Part shown: one piece after another, positions 6,406 to 11,852 of the stretch
Position numbering within the stretch: the stretch's first letter is position 1
How the letters are laid out: each line of letters begins with the position of its first letter
Source of the DNA: CAYSCS01 sp964429695
GTDB lineage: Bacteria; Acidobacteriota; Aminicenantia; Aminicenantales; Aminicenantaceae
Assembly (NCBI GenBank): GCA_964429695.1
Contig: CAYSCS010000107.1
Coordinates: 1-11,852, forward strand
Reading direction: 5' to 3'
Length of the DNA stretch: 11,852 nt
Position numbers and translations under genes: made by a program
Notes under the pieces: generated by a model
Database searches by the model: none
What the model saw: the letters and a program-made list of their open reading frames with translations, nothing else
What the model was told of the DNA's origin: nothing

Positions 6406-6684
6406 ATGTTTAAGGTTCCACGTGAGCATATTCCATGGTATCCAACTATTGACGAAGATAGATGCATCGGCTGCGGTGAGTGCTTTGATTTTTGCAAAAA
6501 CGGTGTCTTTAAATGGGATGAGGAGAAAAATTGTCCAAGAGTAGTAAAGCCTTTTAACTGTGTCGTCGGCTGCAATGCCTGCCAAAATCTCTGCGACCAG
6601 GAGGCCATTTCCTTTCCTTCGATGAAGGATATTCAGGAGCTAATTAAAAAATACCACGAAGAGCATCCAGGAGAAGGAAAATAG
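6406..6684 (+). CDS. Two-cluster 4Fe-4S ferredoxin
   Basis: A 92-residue ferredoxin. The first cluster motif is CIGCGECFDFC (Cys20, 23, 26, 30) and the second is CVVGCNACQNLC (Cys52, 56, 59, 63), followed by the usual EAISFPS end. An extra Cys43 lies between them. The usual Pro after the fourth Cys is replaced by Lys (site 1) and Asp (site 2), unlike clostridial ferredoxins. The extended N-terminus VPREHIPWYPTID is typical of small ferredoxins tied to a specific partner. I chose ATG 6406 because AAAGGAG lies 5-7 nt upstream; the frame extends 21 codons further with low-complexity sequence. It probably supplies low-potential electrons to, or takes them from, the HdrA-like protein encoded just upstream. 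Confidence 0.88.
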   Translation: MFKVPREHIPWYPTIDEDRCIGCGECFDFCKNGVFKWDEEKNCPRVVKPFNCVVGCNACQNLCDQEAISFPSMKDIQELIKKYHEEHPGEGK

Positions 6685-6697
6685 AAAAGAAAAGCTG

Positions 6698-6844
6698 ATG
6701 TGTCAGTATTGCGGAAACACAGGTCTCTGTTATTTCATTTTTAGCTACGGCTTTTTATGGCTTTTTAGAAAGATAATTGTCATCAAGCAAATGAATGGAA
6801 AGAAGCGAAAAGAGAGGAATTTGAAGGGAAAGCGTGGAGATTGA
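6698..6844 (+). CDS. Possible small CxxC membrane peptide
   Basis: A 48-codon frame begins MCQYCGNTGLC, with Cys2, Cys5 and Cys11. It continues with a hydrophobic stretch (YFIFSYGFLWLF, about 12-23) and ends in a strongly basic tail. It fills the 196-nt gap between the ferredoxin and cupin genes. The order metal-binding-like Cys knot, single membrane segment and positive tail is coherent for a real small protein. However, the ribosome site is weak (only an A/G-rich run before ATG) and I know no family for it. It may be chance. Confidence 0.3.
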   Translation: MCQYCGNTGLCYFIFSYGFLWLFRKIIVIKQMNGKKRKERNLKGKRGD

Positions 6845-6880
6845 AGCAAATTTATTGAATTCACTCTAAGGGTACTAAGA

Positions 6881-7189
6881 ATGGAGGCTTACTTCTTAGA
6901 AAAAATGGTGAGTTTTTCTTCAGAGGGCCAGACAAAAAATATCTTTTTTGAGTCGGAGAAGTTAAAAGCTCAGGTCATAGGGCTTGAAGCGGGAAAGAAG
7001 ATTCCTCCTTGCCGGATGGATCAAGATGTCATTTTCATAGTCCTTTCAGGCCGGGGAAGAATAATCGTCGATGGCGAAGAGCAGCCTATGCGTGAAACTT
7101 CTTTTATCTTTGTCCCCAAAGAAAAAGAATCACGTTCTCTTCAAGCCGAGACGAGGATGGCCATCCTGGCCATTCAAGTCAGAGTTTAG
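6881..7189 (+). CDS. Small cupin-fold protein lacking the metal histidines
   Basis: A 102-residue single-domain cupin. IGLEAGKKIPPCRMDQDVIF (33-52) corresponds to the first cupin motif and VLSGRGRIIVDGEE (54-67) to its glycine-rich end; SFIFVPKEKE (74-83) corresponds to the second motif. The usual HxH and Glu ligands of motif 1 are replaced by CRMDQD, leaving a lone Cys44, and the motif 2 His is a Lys or Glu position. So a classical Fe, Mn or Ni site is unlikely. Cys44 near the pocket may bind something soft, or the protein may be a structural or small-ligand sensor. It lies 4 nt upstream of the first half-permease, so it is probably cotranscribed and functionally tied to it. Confidence 0.7.
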   Translation: MEAYFLEKMVSFSSEGQTKNIFFESEKLKAQVIGLEAGKKIPPCRMDQDVIFIVLSGRGRIIVDGEEQPMRETSFIFVPKEKESRSLQAETRMAILAIQVRV

Positions 7190-7193
7190 AGCA

Positions 7194-7673
7194 ATGTTAA
7201 TAGCCATAATCTGGGGTCTTGCCTTAGGGCTTCTTTTATTCTCTCTGTTTCAAGATAAGGCTAAAACCTGGCGCTCACTCCTCTTTGCTTGGAAGTTTTT
7301 TCGCTCCATGGCCCTACCGGTTCTGGCCACGATCTGGGCCATCGGGTTTCTTCTCACCTTTCTTACCCCATCTCTAATATCCGATGCCGTGGGTCGCGAA
7401 TCCGGATGGCGAGGCATAGCTCTGGCTGCCGTATTTGGCTCGGTAGCCCTAATCCAGGCCTTTATTGCCTTTCCGCTGGCTGGCTCGTTGCTTCGGCAGG
7501 GAGCAAGTGTAAGCGCCATTGCTGCTTTTGTGACCACCCTGGTCATGGTGGGAGTAATCACTGCTCCCTTAGAAGCCAATTTCTTCGGCCGTAAATTTAC
7601 CTTTTGGCGGAATTTCCTCAGCTTCATTATGGCTGTTATTATTGCTTTAATAATGGGAAGAATCCTCGGATGA
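7194..7673 (+). CDS. Half-size DUF318-like permease, subunit A
   Basis: A 159-residue membrane protein equal to about half of a normal DUF318 permease. It has about four to five hydrophobic segments and the conserved core AFIAFPLAGSLLRQGASVS, followed by ITAPLEANFFGRKFTFWRN. I set the start at ATG 7194, just after the cupin stop; the upstream open codons overlap the cupin gene and are out of character. It contains no Cys, unlike the full-length permease at 3073. Its stop overlaps the start of subunit B (ATGA, 7670-7673), so the two are translationally coupled. The two halves align with one another along most of their length, suggesting a two-subunit transporter made from an ancient duplicated half. 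The substrate is not readable; metalloid or thiol-adduct export is inferred from context. Confidence 0.8.
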   Translation: MLIAIIWGLALGLLLFSLFQDKAKTWRSLLFAWKFFRSMALPVLATIWAIGFLLTFLTPSLISDAVGRESGWRGIALAAVFGSVALIQAFIAFPLAGSLLRQGASVSAIAAFVTTLVMVGVITAPLEANFFGRKFTFWRNFLSFIMAVIIALIMGRILG

Positions 7674-8167
7674 AAAGATTATTTTCTGCCAGAAATATCC
7701 TTATTTTACTTGCCTTAGCCACTATTCTGGTCTTTTTTTTAGCTCCTGCAAAGGGAGTTTTAATTGTGGTTAACGCCAGAACATATCTTTGGGAAATGCT
7801 CTCGATTTTGCCACCAATTCTTATTCTTATCGGTCTTTTTCAGATCTGGATTCCGCGGGAAACAGTGGAACTGATGATGGGGAGCAAGTCGGGATTAAAA
7901 GGAATCCTGACGGCAATTTTCGTGGGCACAGTAGCCATGGGTCCTCTTTATGCGGCTTTTCCCCTTGCTGTTTCTCTCCTTGAAAAAGGAGCAACAGTGT
8001 TTAATGTTGCAATTTTCCTTTGTGTCTGGGCCTCAATCAAGATTCCCATGATTCTCTTTGAAATTAAATTTCTGGGACCTCAGTTTGCAGGTTTGAGGCT
8101 GGCTCTAACTTTACCAAGCATTATTTTAATCAGTTTTTTCTTGACCTCACTCCTAAGGAGAAAATGA
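7670..8167 (+). CDS. Half-size DUF318-like permease, subunit B
   Basis: A 165-residue membrane protein, paralogous to subunit A. GLKGILTAIFVGTVAMGPLY leads into AAFPLAVSLLEKGATV, and IPMILFEIKFLGPQFAGLR matches the corresponding part of A. In both, the pattern G--G-A--G-VA, AFPLA-SLL--GA, P-E--F-G--F--R is kept. The ATG lies in the ATGA overlap with A, so no separate ribosome site is needed. An N-terminal hydrophobic segment (ILILLALATILVFFLAPAKG) could be a membrane anchor rather than a cleaved signal. One Cys (in FLCVWASIKIP) faces or lines a membrane helix. The lipoprotein thioredoxin gene begins 5 nt later. A and B probably assemble into one heteromeric transporter. Confidence 0.8.
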   Translation: MKRLFSARNILILLALATILVFFLAPAKGVLIVVNARTYLWEMLSILPPILILIGLFQIWIPRETVELMMGSKSGLKGILTAIFVGTVAMGPLYAAFPLAVSLLEKGATVFNVAIFLCVWASIKIPMILFEIKFLGPQFAGLRLALTLPSIILISFFLTSLLRRK

Positions 8168-8171
8168 AACC

Positions 8172-8615
8172 ATGAAGAGAGAGTCGAAGACCATAGCCAT
8201 GATTTTTATCCTCCTCTTCGTTTTTTCCTGCCAGAGGCAGAACCCGACAGATCGACGGGTATCCAAAGAGCACAGTCAAAACAGAACCTCGCAGGATGAG
8301 CTGATTGTTGTGGGTAAGCTTGAGCTTGATTTTTCTAAATACAAGATAACCTTCATTGAGCTCGGTGCAGACCGCTGCATTCCCTGCCGCGCCATGCAGC
8401 CCATCATGCGCGAAATCGCAAAGGAGTTTAAGGGCCAGGTTCAAGTCGTTTTCTATGATGTTTGGAAGAACCCTCAACCAGCACGGAAATATGGAATTCA
8501 GCTCATCCCCACCCAGGTCTTCATTGACCAGAATGGAAATGAGTTTTTCAGGCATGTGGGTTTTTTCCCCAAGGAAGAGATTTTGAAAGTCCTCAGACAG
8601 AAAGGTGTCGGCTAA
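8172..8615 (+). CDS. Extracytoplasmic thioredoxin-like lipoprotein
   Basis: A 147-residue protein. Residues 1-20 form a signal ending in FVFSC, a lipobox-like site with Cys20 for lipid attachment. After a ~35-residue polar linker comes a thioredoxin domain with active site DRCIPCRAMQPIMREIAKEF (Cys69, Cys72 in CIPC) and the cis-Pro loop GIQLIPTQVFID (Pro113), so the fold is complete. The domain should act outside the cytoplasmic membrane as a reductant of periplasmic or extracellular disulfides, or of arsenical-thiol adducts. Electrons would come from the CcdA-type protein encoded 30 nt downstream, a pairing known for CcdA with ResA- or TlpA-like partners. AAGGAG lies 11 nt before the ATG. 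Confidence 0.88.
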   Translation: MKRESKTIAMIFILLFVFSCQRQNPTDRRVSKEHSQNRTSQDELIVVGKLELDFSKYKITFIELGADRCIPCRAMQPIMREIAKEFKGQVQVVFYDVWKNPQPARKYGIQLIPTQVFIDQNGNEFFRHVGFFPKEEILKVLRQKGVG

Positions 8616-8645
8616 CATTAGAATATCGAGAGGAATATTTCTAAA

Positions 8646-9326
8646 ATGTTCGGAGATATCCAGCACCTCATCCAGCACAGCCCCTGGCTGGCAGTGCTGG
8701 CTGTTTTTATCGGCGGGGTGATGACGGCTTCCAACCCTTGCGTTCTAGCCATGGTTCCATTGATAATCAGTTTTGTGGCTGGGAAGGAGGGCTCGGTCAG
8801 TTTAAGAAATTCCTTCTTCTTTTCCCTTCAATTTATCCTGGGCCTCTCCATCACATTCACGATTCTTGGGATCATCTCTGCGCTTATGGGAAAGATGTTT
8901 GGCGATGTCGGTGCCTTCTGGAGATACGTCGTGGCGGCAGTCTGTTTGATGATGGGAGCTCAGCTTTTAGGTCTTCTCAAGCTTAACTTTCCCCTCCCCA
9001 AGGTGATAGGATCTGAAAAGGTTGATAATCTGGGTGCATTTCTCCTCGGGCTTCTCTTCGGAGCAGTCTCAACTCCTTGTGCCGTGCCCATTCTTGTCGT
9101 TCTTCTGGCATTCATCGCCAGCAAAGGGAGTGTTTTTTATGGTGGATTTTTGCTTTTCATGTATTCTCTCGGGCATTCATTTTTGATTCTTGTGGCTGGC
9201 ACGTCCATGGCAGCAGCCAAGAAGTTGATCGAATCAAAAGGTCTGCGTAGGGCTAACCTTTTCCTCCGAAAATTAGCTGGGATCACTATCCTTCTTGTCG
9301 GCGCCTTTTTCTTTTTCAGGCATTAG
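8646..9326 (+). CDS. ccdA: CcdA/DsbD-type transmembrane thiol electron carrier
   Basis: A 226-residue protein with about six membrane helices and the two essential Cys of CcdA proteins: Cys32 in TASNPCVLAMVPLI (helix 1) and Cys145 in VSTPCAVPILVVLL (helix 4). The matching NPC and TPC turns sit in the two inverted halves. The length fits the minimal CcdA family (about 220-240). It moves reducing equivalents from cytoplasmic thioredoxin across the membrane. The gene directly upstream encodes a lipoprotein thioredoxin, the likely acceptor. The small CPRC protein at 4138 or a housekeeping thioredoxin could be the donor. No cytochrome c maturation genes are nearby, so a dedicated role for the arsenic cluster is more likely than heme-c assembly. 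Cys100 is extra. Confidence 0.9.
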   Translation: MFGDIQHLIQHSPWLAVLAVFIGGVMTASNPCVLAMVPLIISFVAGKEGSVSLRNSFFFSLQFILGLSITFTILGIISALMGKMFGDVGAFWRYVVAAVCLMMGAQLLGLLKLNFPLPKVIGSEKVDNLGAFLLGLLFGAVSTPCAVPILVVLLAFIASKGSVFYGGFLLFMYSLGHSFLILVAGTSMAAAKKLIESKGLRRANLFLRKLAGITILLVGAFFFFRH

Positions 9327-9443
9327 AGTGAGTGGAAAAACAGGGATGGAGGAGCTCGAGCCTTTAGTTAAATTTTTAAGATCTCAATTAATCGTCTTAA
9401 TCATAAATCTCTCCAGGCAAAAAAACCAAAAGGAGATTTAGGT

Positions 9444-10226
9444 ATGGATGAAAAGAAAAAGATTGGATTCATTGGAGGTGGCAGGGTAACCAGAATCATT
9501 TTGGGAGGTTTAGCTCGCAAAAAGATAAGCTTTCATCGAGTAATAGTCAGTGATCAGAAAGAAGATGTTTTGTTGAAGTTAAAAAAGAGCCACCCAGAGA
9601 TTGAGGTATCAGTCTTGGAAAATGAAAAACCAGCTTCGGCGAACCTAATTTTTCTTGCTTTGCATCCCCCCGCATTACCAGAAGTATTAGCAGAAATAAG
9701 AAATTTGATTCGCAAGGATTCAATTTTAATCTCTCTAGCGCCCAAGATCACCATGGCCAAAATTTCTGAGATCCTGGGAGGGTTCAATCGAATTGTGCGC
9801 ATGATCCCGAATGCCCCTTCAATCTTAAATGCTGGCTATAACCCTGTTGTTTTCGGAGCCGGCATTAGCCCTCAGGAAAAAAATGAACTCTTGAGTTTAT
9901 TTTCGGCCCTGGGGGAGTGTCCCGAAGTTAAAGAGGAAAACCTTGAGGGATATGCAATCTTGACTGCCATGGGGCCTACTTATTTCTGGTTTCAGTGGGA
10001 AGAGCTGGCCAAACTTGGCGAATCTTTCGGAATTTCAGGCAAGGAATCGCGGTATGCTCTTCTTCGGATGATCGAGGGAGCTGCGAAAACGCTCTTTGAC
10101 TCAAGCATAGCTCCCCAGGAGGTCATGGACCTCATCCCGCTTAAACCCTTAGCCGAAGATGAAGAGAATATAAAAGAGACCCTTCGATCACGCCTGAATC
10201 CCCTGTATAAAAAACTAAAAGGTTGA
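9444..10226 (+). CDS. Pyrroline-5-carboxylate-reductase-like NAD(P)-binding protein
   Basis: A 260-residue protein with an N-terminal Rossmann domain, KKIGFIGGGRVTRIILGGLA (5-24), and the ProC-like segments ANLIFLALHPPALPEVL, SLAPKITMAKI and RIVRMIPNAPSILNAGYNPV (117-136). The second domain starts like P5C reductase (TAMGPTYFWFQWEELAKLGE). However, the C-terminal signature (VxSPGGTT and the preceding HPxxLRxxV) is missing and is replaced by APQEVMDLIPLKPLAEDEEN. So the proline-synthesis reaction is doubtful and a different imine, thiol or organoarsenical reduction with NAD(P)H is possible; that is inference. AAAGGAG lies 8 nt before the ATG. Its position just before acr3 gives it a link to arsenic, not proof of one. 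Confidence 0.8.
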   Translation: MDEKKKIGFIGGGRVTRIILGGLARKKISFHRVIVSDQKEDVLLKLKKSHPEIEVSVLENEKPASANLIFLALHPPALPEVLAEIRNLIRKDSILISLAPKITMAKISEILGGFNRIVRMIPNAPSILNAGYNPVVFGAGISPQEKNELLSLFSALGECPEVKEENLEGYAILTAMGPTYFWFQWEELAKLGESFGISGKESRYALLRMIEGAAKTLFDSSIAPQEVMDLIPLKPLAEDEENIKETLRSRLNPLYKKLKG

Positions 10227-10260
10227 TTAATTTAATCCATTTCCCCGTAATTAAAGAAAT

Positions 10261-10482
10261 ATGGCAAAAAATGGGAAATTTTTAGATTTACTACAATTTG
10301 TAAAGAGCAGAGTCGGGAAAAGATTCTCATTTCTTTCTTATTCTGATCTCCTGACTTCTTATTTTGACCTTAGTCGTTTAATTGCATATTCTAATATTTC
10401 TCTTCAATTCGGCGGGAGCGAGATAAACATTGAAAAAATGACTCGGCAAAAAATTTTAGAAACGGAGGTGAGTGATGACTGA
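10261..10482 (+). CDS. Doubtful small ORF upstream of acr3
   Basis: The 73-codon frame starts MAKNGKFLDLLQFVKSRVGK and shows no motif, membrane segment or Cys. It overlaps the acr3 start by 8 nt, which gives ATGA-like coupling. The ATG has only a weak AAAG upstream. The overlap and full-length openness favour a real leader gene; the lack of recognisable sequence argues for chance. Confidence 0.25.
   Translation: MAKNGKFLDLLQFVKSRVGKRFSFLSYSDLLTSYFDLSRLIAYSNISLQFGGSEINIEKMTRQKILETEVSDD
10464..10470 (+). promoter_or_regulatory. Ribosome binding site deciding the acr3 start
   Basis: GGAGGTG 6 nt before ATG 10475. GTG 10472 in the same frame is only 1-3 nt away from it and is therefore the poorer choice. 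Confidence 0.6.
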
Positions 10483-11515
10483 AGTTAAAGTCGGGCGATT
10501 GTCCCTATTTGATCGCTTTTTGACCCTCTGGATATTCATGGCCATGGGTTTTGGTGTCTTCCTCGGTTACTTTGCGCCCGCAATAAGCCGCTTTATCTCC
10601 GGTTTACAGGTAGGAGCAACGTCAATCCCCATTGCCATGGGGCTTATTTTGATGATGTATCCCCCGTTAGCCAAAGTTAAATATGAAGAAATGGGAAGGG
10701 TTTTTCATTATAAAAAGCTCTTAGCCTTCTCTCTCATCATGAACTGGATTATCGGACCTCTGGTGATGTTTGGCCTGGCGATTCTTTTCCTTCGTCCCTA
10801 TCCTGAATACATGATTGGAGTGATTCTCGTCGGCCTGGCTCGTTGTATCGCCATGGTCATTGTCTGGAATGAGCTGGCTGGCGGAGACAGGGAACTGGCT
10901 GTAGGGTTGGTGGCTTTTAACGCACTCTTCCAGGTGCTTTTTTATGCCGTTTACATCTATATCTTCATCACCCTCTTCCTTAATGCCCTTGGACTGGTCA
11001 AAGGAATCGATGTTCGGATTTCTGTTTTTGAGGCAGCAAAAACAGTTTTCATCTATCTTGGAATACCATTCCTGGCTGGAGTCATCACCCGCTTCTCGTT
11101 GCTCAAGACAAAAGGCAAACAATGGTTTGAAACAGTTTTTGCCCCTAAGATAAGTCCCATCACCCTTGTCGCCTTACTCTTCACCATCGTTGTCATGTTC
11201 TCTTTGAAAGGAGAATACATAATCACCCAGCCGCTGGATGTGGTGCGGATTGCTGTGCCTCTTATTATCTATTTCTTTGCCATGTGGTTTGTAGCCTTTT
11301 TTGTGGCCAAGAAAATTGGGTCTGGATACCCTCAAACCACGGCAGTTTCTTTTACGGCTGCAAGCAACGATTTTGAGCTGGCTATTGCTGTGGCTGTAGC
11401 TATCTGGGGCATATCCTCCAATCAAGCATTTGCTACCGTTATCGGTCCGCTCCTAGAGGTACCGGTTTTAATCATCTTGGTAAACGTTGCCTTGAAATTT
11501 AAGGCAAAATTTTAG
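10475..11515 (+). CDS. acr3: ACR3-family arsenite efflux permease
   Basis: A 346-residue, about 10-helix transporter with hallmark ACR3 sequence. LTLWIFMAMGFGVFLGYFAP is the first helix and PIAMGLILMMYPPLAKVKYE is the conserved helix-2 loop. VGLARCIAMVIVWNELAGGD carries the conserved helix-4 Cys (Cys124, equivalent to the essential Cys of characterised ACR3). AASNDFELAIAVAVAIWG carries the conserved helix Glu, with the Asn-Asp pair before it. The length is normal (340-370). It exports As(OH)3 from the cytoplasm, driven by the proton gradient. It is the last gene of the plus-strand run. No arsenate reductase is present in the window, so cells would rely on arsenite already made, or on a reductase elsewhere. 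Regulation by the two ArsR proteins upstream is likely but the promoter is not visible. Confidence 0.95.
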   Translation: MTEVKVGRLSLFDRFLTLWIFMAMGFGVFLGYFAPAISRFISGLQVGATSIPIAMGLILMMYPPLAKVKYEEMGRVFHYKKLLAFSLIMNWIIGPLVMFGLAILFLRPYPEYMIGVILVGLARCIAMVIVWNELAGGDRELAVGLVAFNALFQVLFYAVYIYIFITLFLNALGLVKGIDVRISVFEAAKTVFIYLGIPFLAGVITRFSLLKTKGKQWFETVFAPKISPITLVALLFTIVVMFSLKGEYIITQPLDVVRIAVPLIIYFFAMWFVAFFVAKKIGSGYPQTTAVSFTAASNDFELAIAVAVAIWGISSNQAFATVIGPLLEVPVLIILVNVALKFKAKF

Positions 11516-11852
11516 GAATTAAAGCCCAAATCTGTGTTTAAAAAGCTCGCTTGATTACGAATTTGGAATGAAGGATTAAAATTCCTGAAATTTTCTCCGA
11601 ATAAAAGAAAGAGCTAAAAAATTAAATTATTCCTATTTCCGGCCTTTTTTTTAAACCTAAGCAAAAGAACCCGAATATTCGTTTATGGGGTGATATTTTT
11701 TCATCTTATAAAAAAAAGCCTCTCTTTCCCCAAGAAACTGGTAACATAGAGGCATCATGAAAAAACCGAGAAGTTTTACCCTCAAGCTGAAACTCCAAAA
11801 GGCATTTTTATGATACATCTTGCCATCGAAAATTTCATAACTTGGTTCTCTT
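11516..11852. other. Right-edge region without identifiable gene
   Basis: I can identify nothing here. The T-run at 11644-11652 after acr3 has no convincing stem. A minus-strand frame is open from the window edge to TAG (11659-11657), 64 codons, with motifs YEIFDGKMYHKNAFWSF and EREAFFYKMKKYH; it could be the end of a gene or mobile-DNA remnant lying to the right. The plus strand has ATG 11757 with a 19-codon frame that stops at 11813. Confidence 0.35.

Noticed and set aside
5878..6608. Long minus-strand open frames opposite the HdrA-like and ferredoxin genes
   Set aside because: They are antisense shadows of genes with clear Cys motifs and ribosome sites.
7071..7193. Upstream extension of the first half-permease (41 extra codons)
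   Set aside because: It lies wholly inside the cupin gene in another frame, encodes basic non-membrane sequence, and ATG 7194 after the cupin stop is the natural start.
8130..8678. Minus-strand frame of 182 codons
   Set aside because: It is antisense to the thioredoxin lipoprotein, whose signal, CIPC site and cis-Pro are clear.
11709..11753. GCCTCT/AGAGGC hairpin next to an A-run, possible minus-strand terminator
   Set aside because: The stem is only 6 bp with a 24-nt loop, and it lies inside an open minus-strand frame.
11757..11813. Short frame starting MKKPRSFTLKLKLQK, reminiscent of an IS3 OrfA N-terminus
   Set aside because: Only 18 residues before a stop, no continuation in other frames that I can recognise; similarity is too short.
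1..11852. CRISPR array, tRNA or rRNA genes
   Set aside because: No regularly spaced direct repeats and no tRNA-like or rRNA-like segments were seen on either strand.

Overview
The window is a bacterial accessory region. Bacterial rather than archaeal origin is supported by sigma70-type promoters (TTGACA-17-TATTAT before the second arsR), AGGAGG-like ribosome sites and a lipoprotein with a Cys lipobox. The gene content (a free-standing HdrA-type Fe-S domain, a two-cluster ferredoxin, CoA-binding and thioredoxin-like proteins) suggests a strict anaerobe with thiol and Fe-S chemistry. The sequence is moderately AT-rich. I cannot assign a phylum.

Left part (about 1-2100) is a graveyard of mobile DNA. 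A decayed DDE transposase (292-1329) is broken by an in-frame stop, frameshifts and deletions, and is flanked by paired copies of a roughly 28-bp repeat that mark the element ends (about 166-1364). Next comes the C-terminal stump of an IS91-like (Y2) transposase on the minus strand (1446-1667), then another broken minus-strand frame of unknown type (1648-2049). About 600 bp of AT-rich DNA without genes follows.

From 2720 to 11515 every convincing gene is on the plus strand and points to arsenic or metalloid resistance with redox chemistry. Module 1: arsR1, a DUF318/ArsP-type permease and an 8.7-kDa CPRC mini-thioredoxin. Module 2: arsR2 with its own promoter, a CxC protein of unknown function, a CoA-binding protein whose natural start is followed by a stop codon, a free-standing HdrA N-terminal domain and a ferredoxin. 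Module 3: a small cupin, two homologous half-size permeases with ATGA overlap, a thioredoxin-like lipoprotein and a CcdA-type membrane electron carrier. Module 4: a divergent pyrroline-5-carboxylate-reductase-like protein and an ACR3 arsenite efflux pump.

The likely joint job, by inference, is sensing As(III) or Sb(III) by two near-identical CVCEL-type ArsR repressors that appear to share an operator. Efflux would go through ACR3 and the two DUF318-type systems. Electron or thiol transfer would run on both sides of the membrane (ferredoxin and HdrA-like inside; CcdA to lipoprotein thioredoxin outside). No arsC, arsA, arsD or arsM is visible here. The last ~340 bp hold no gene I can identify.
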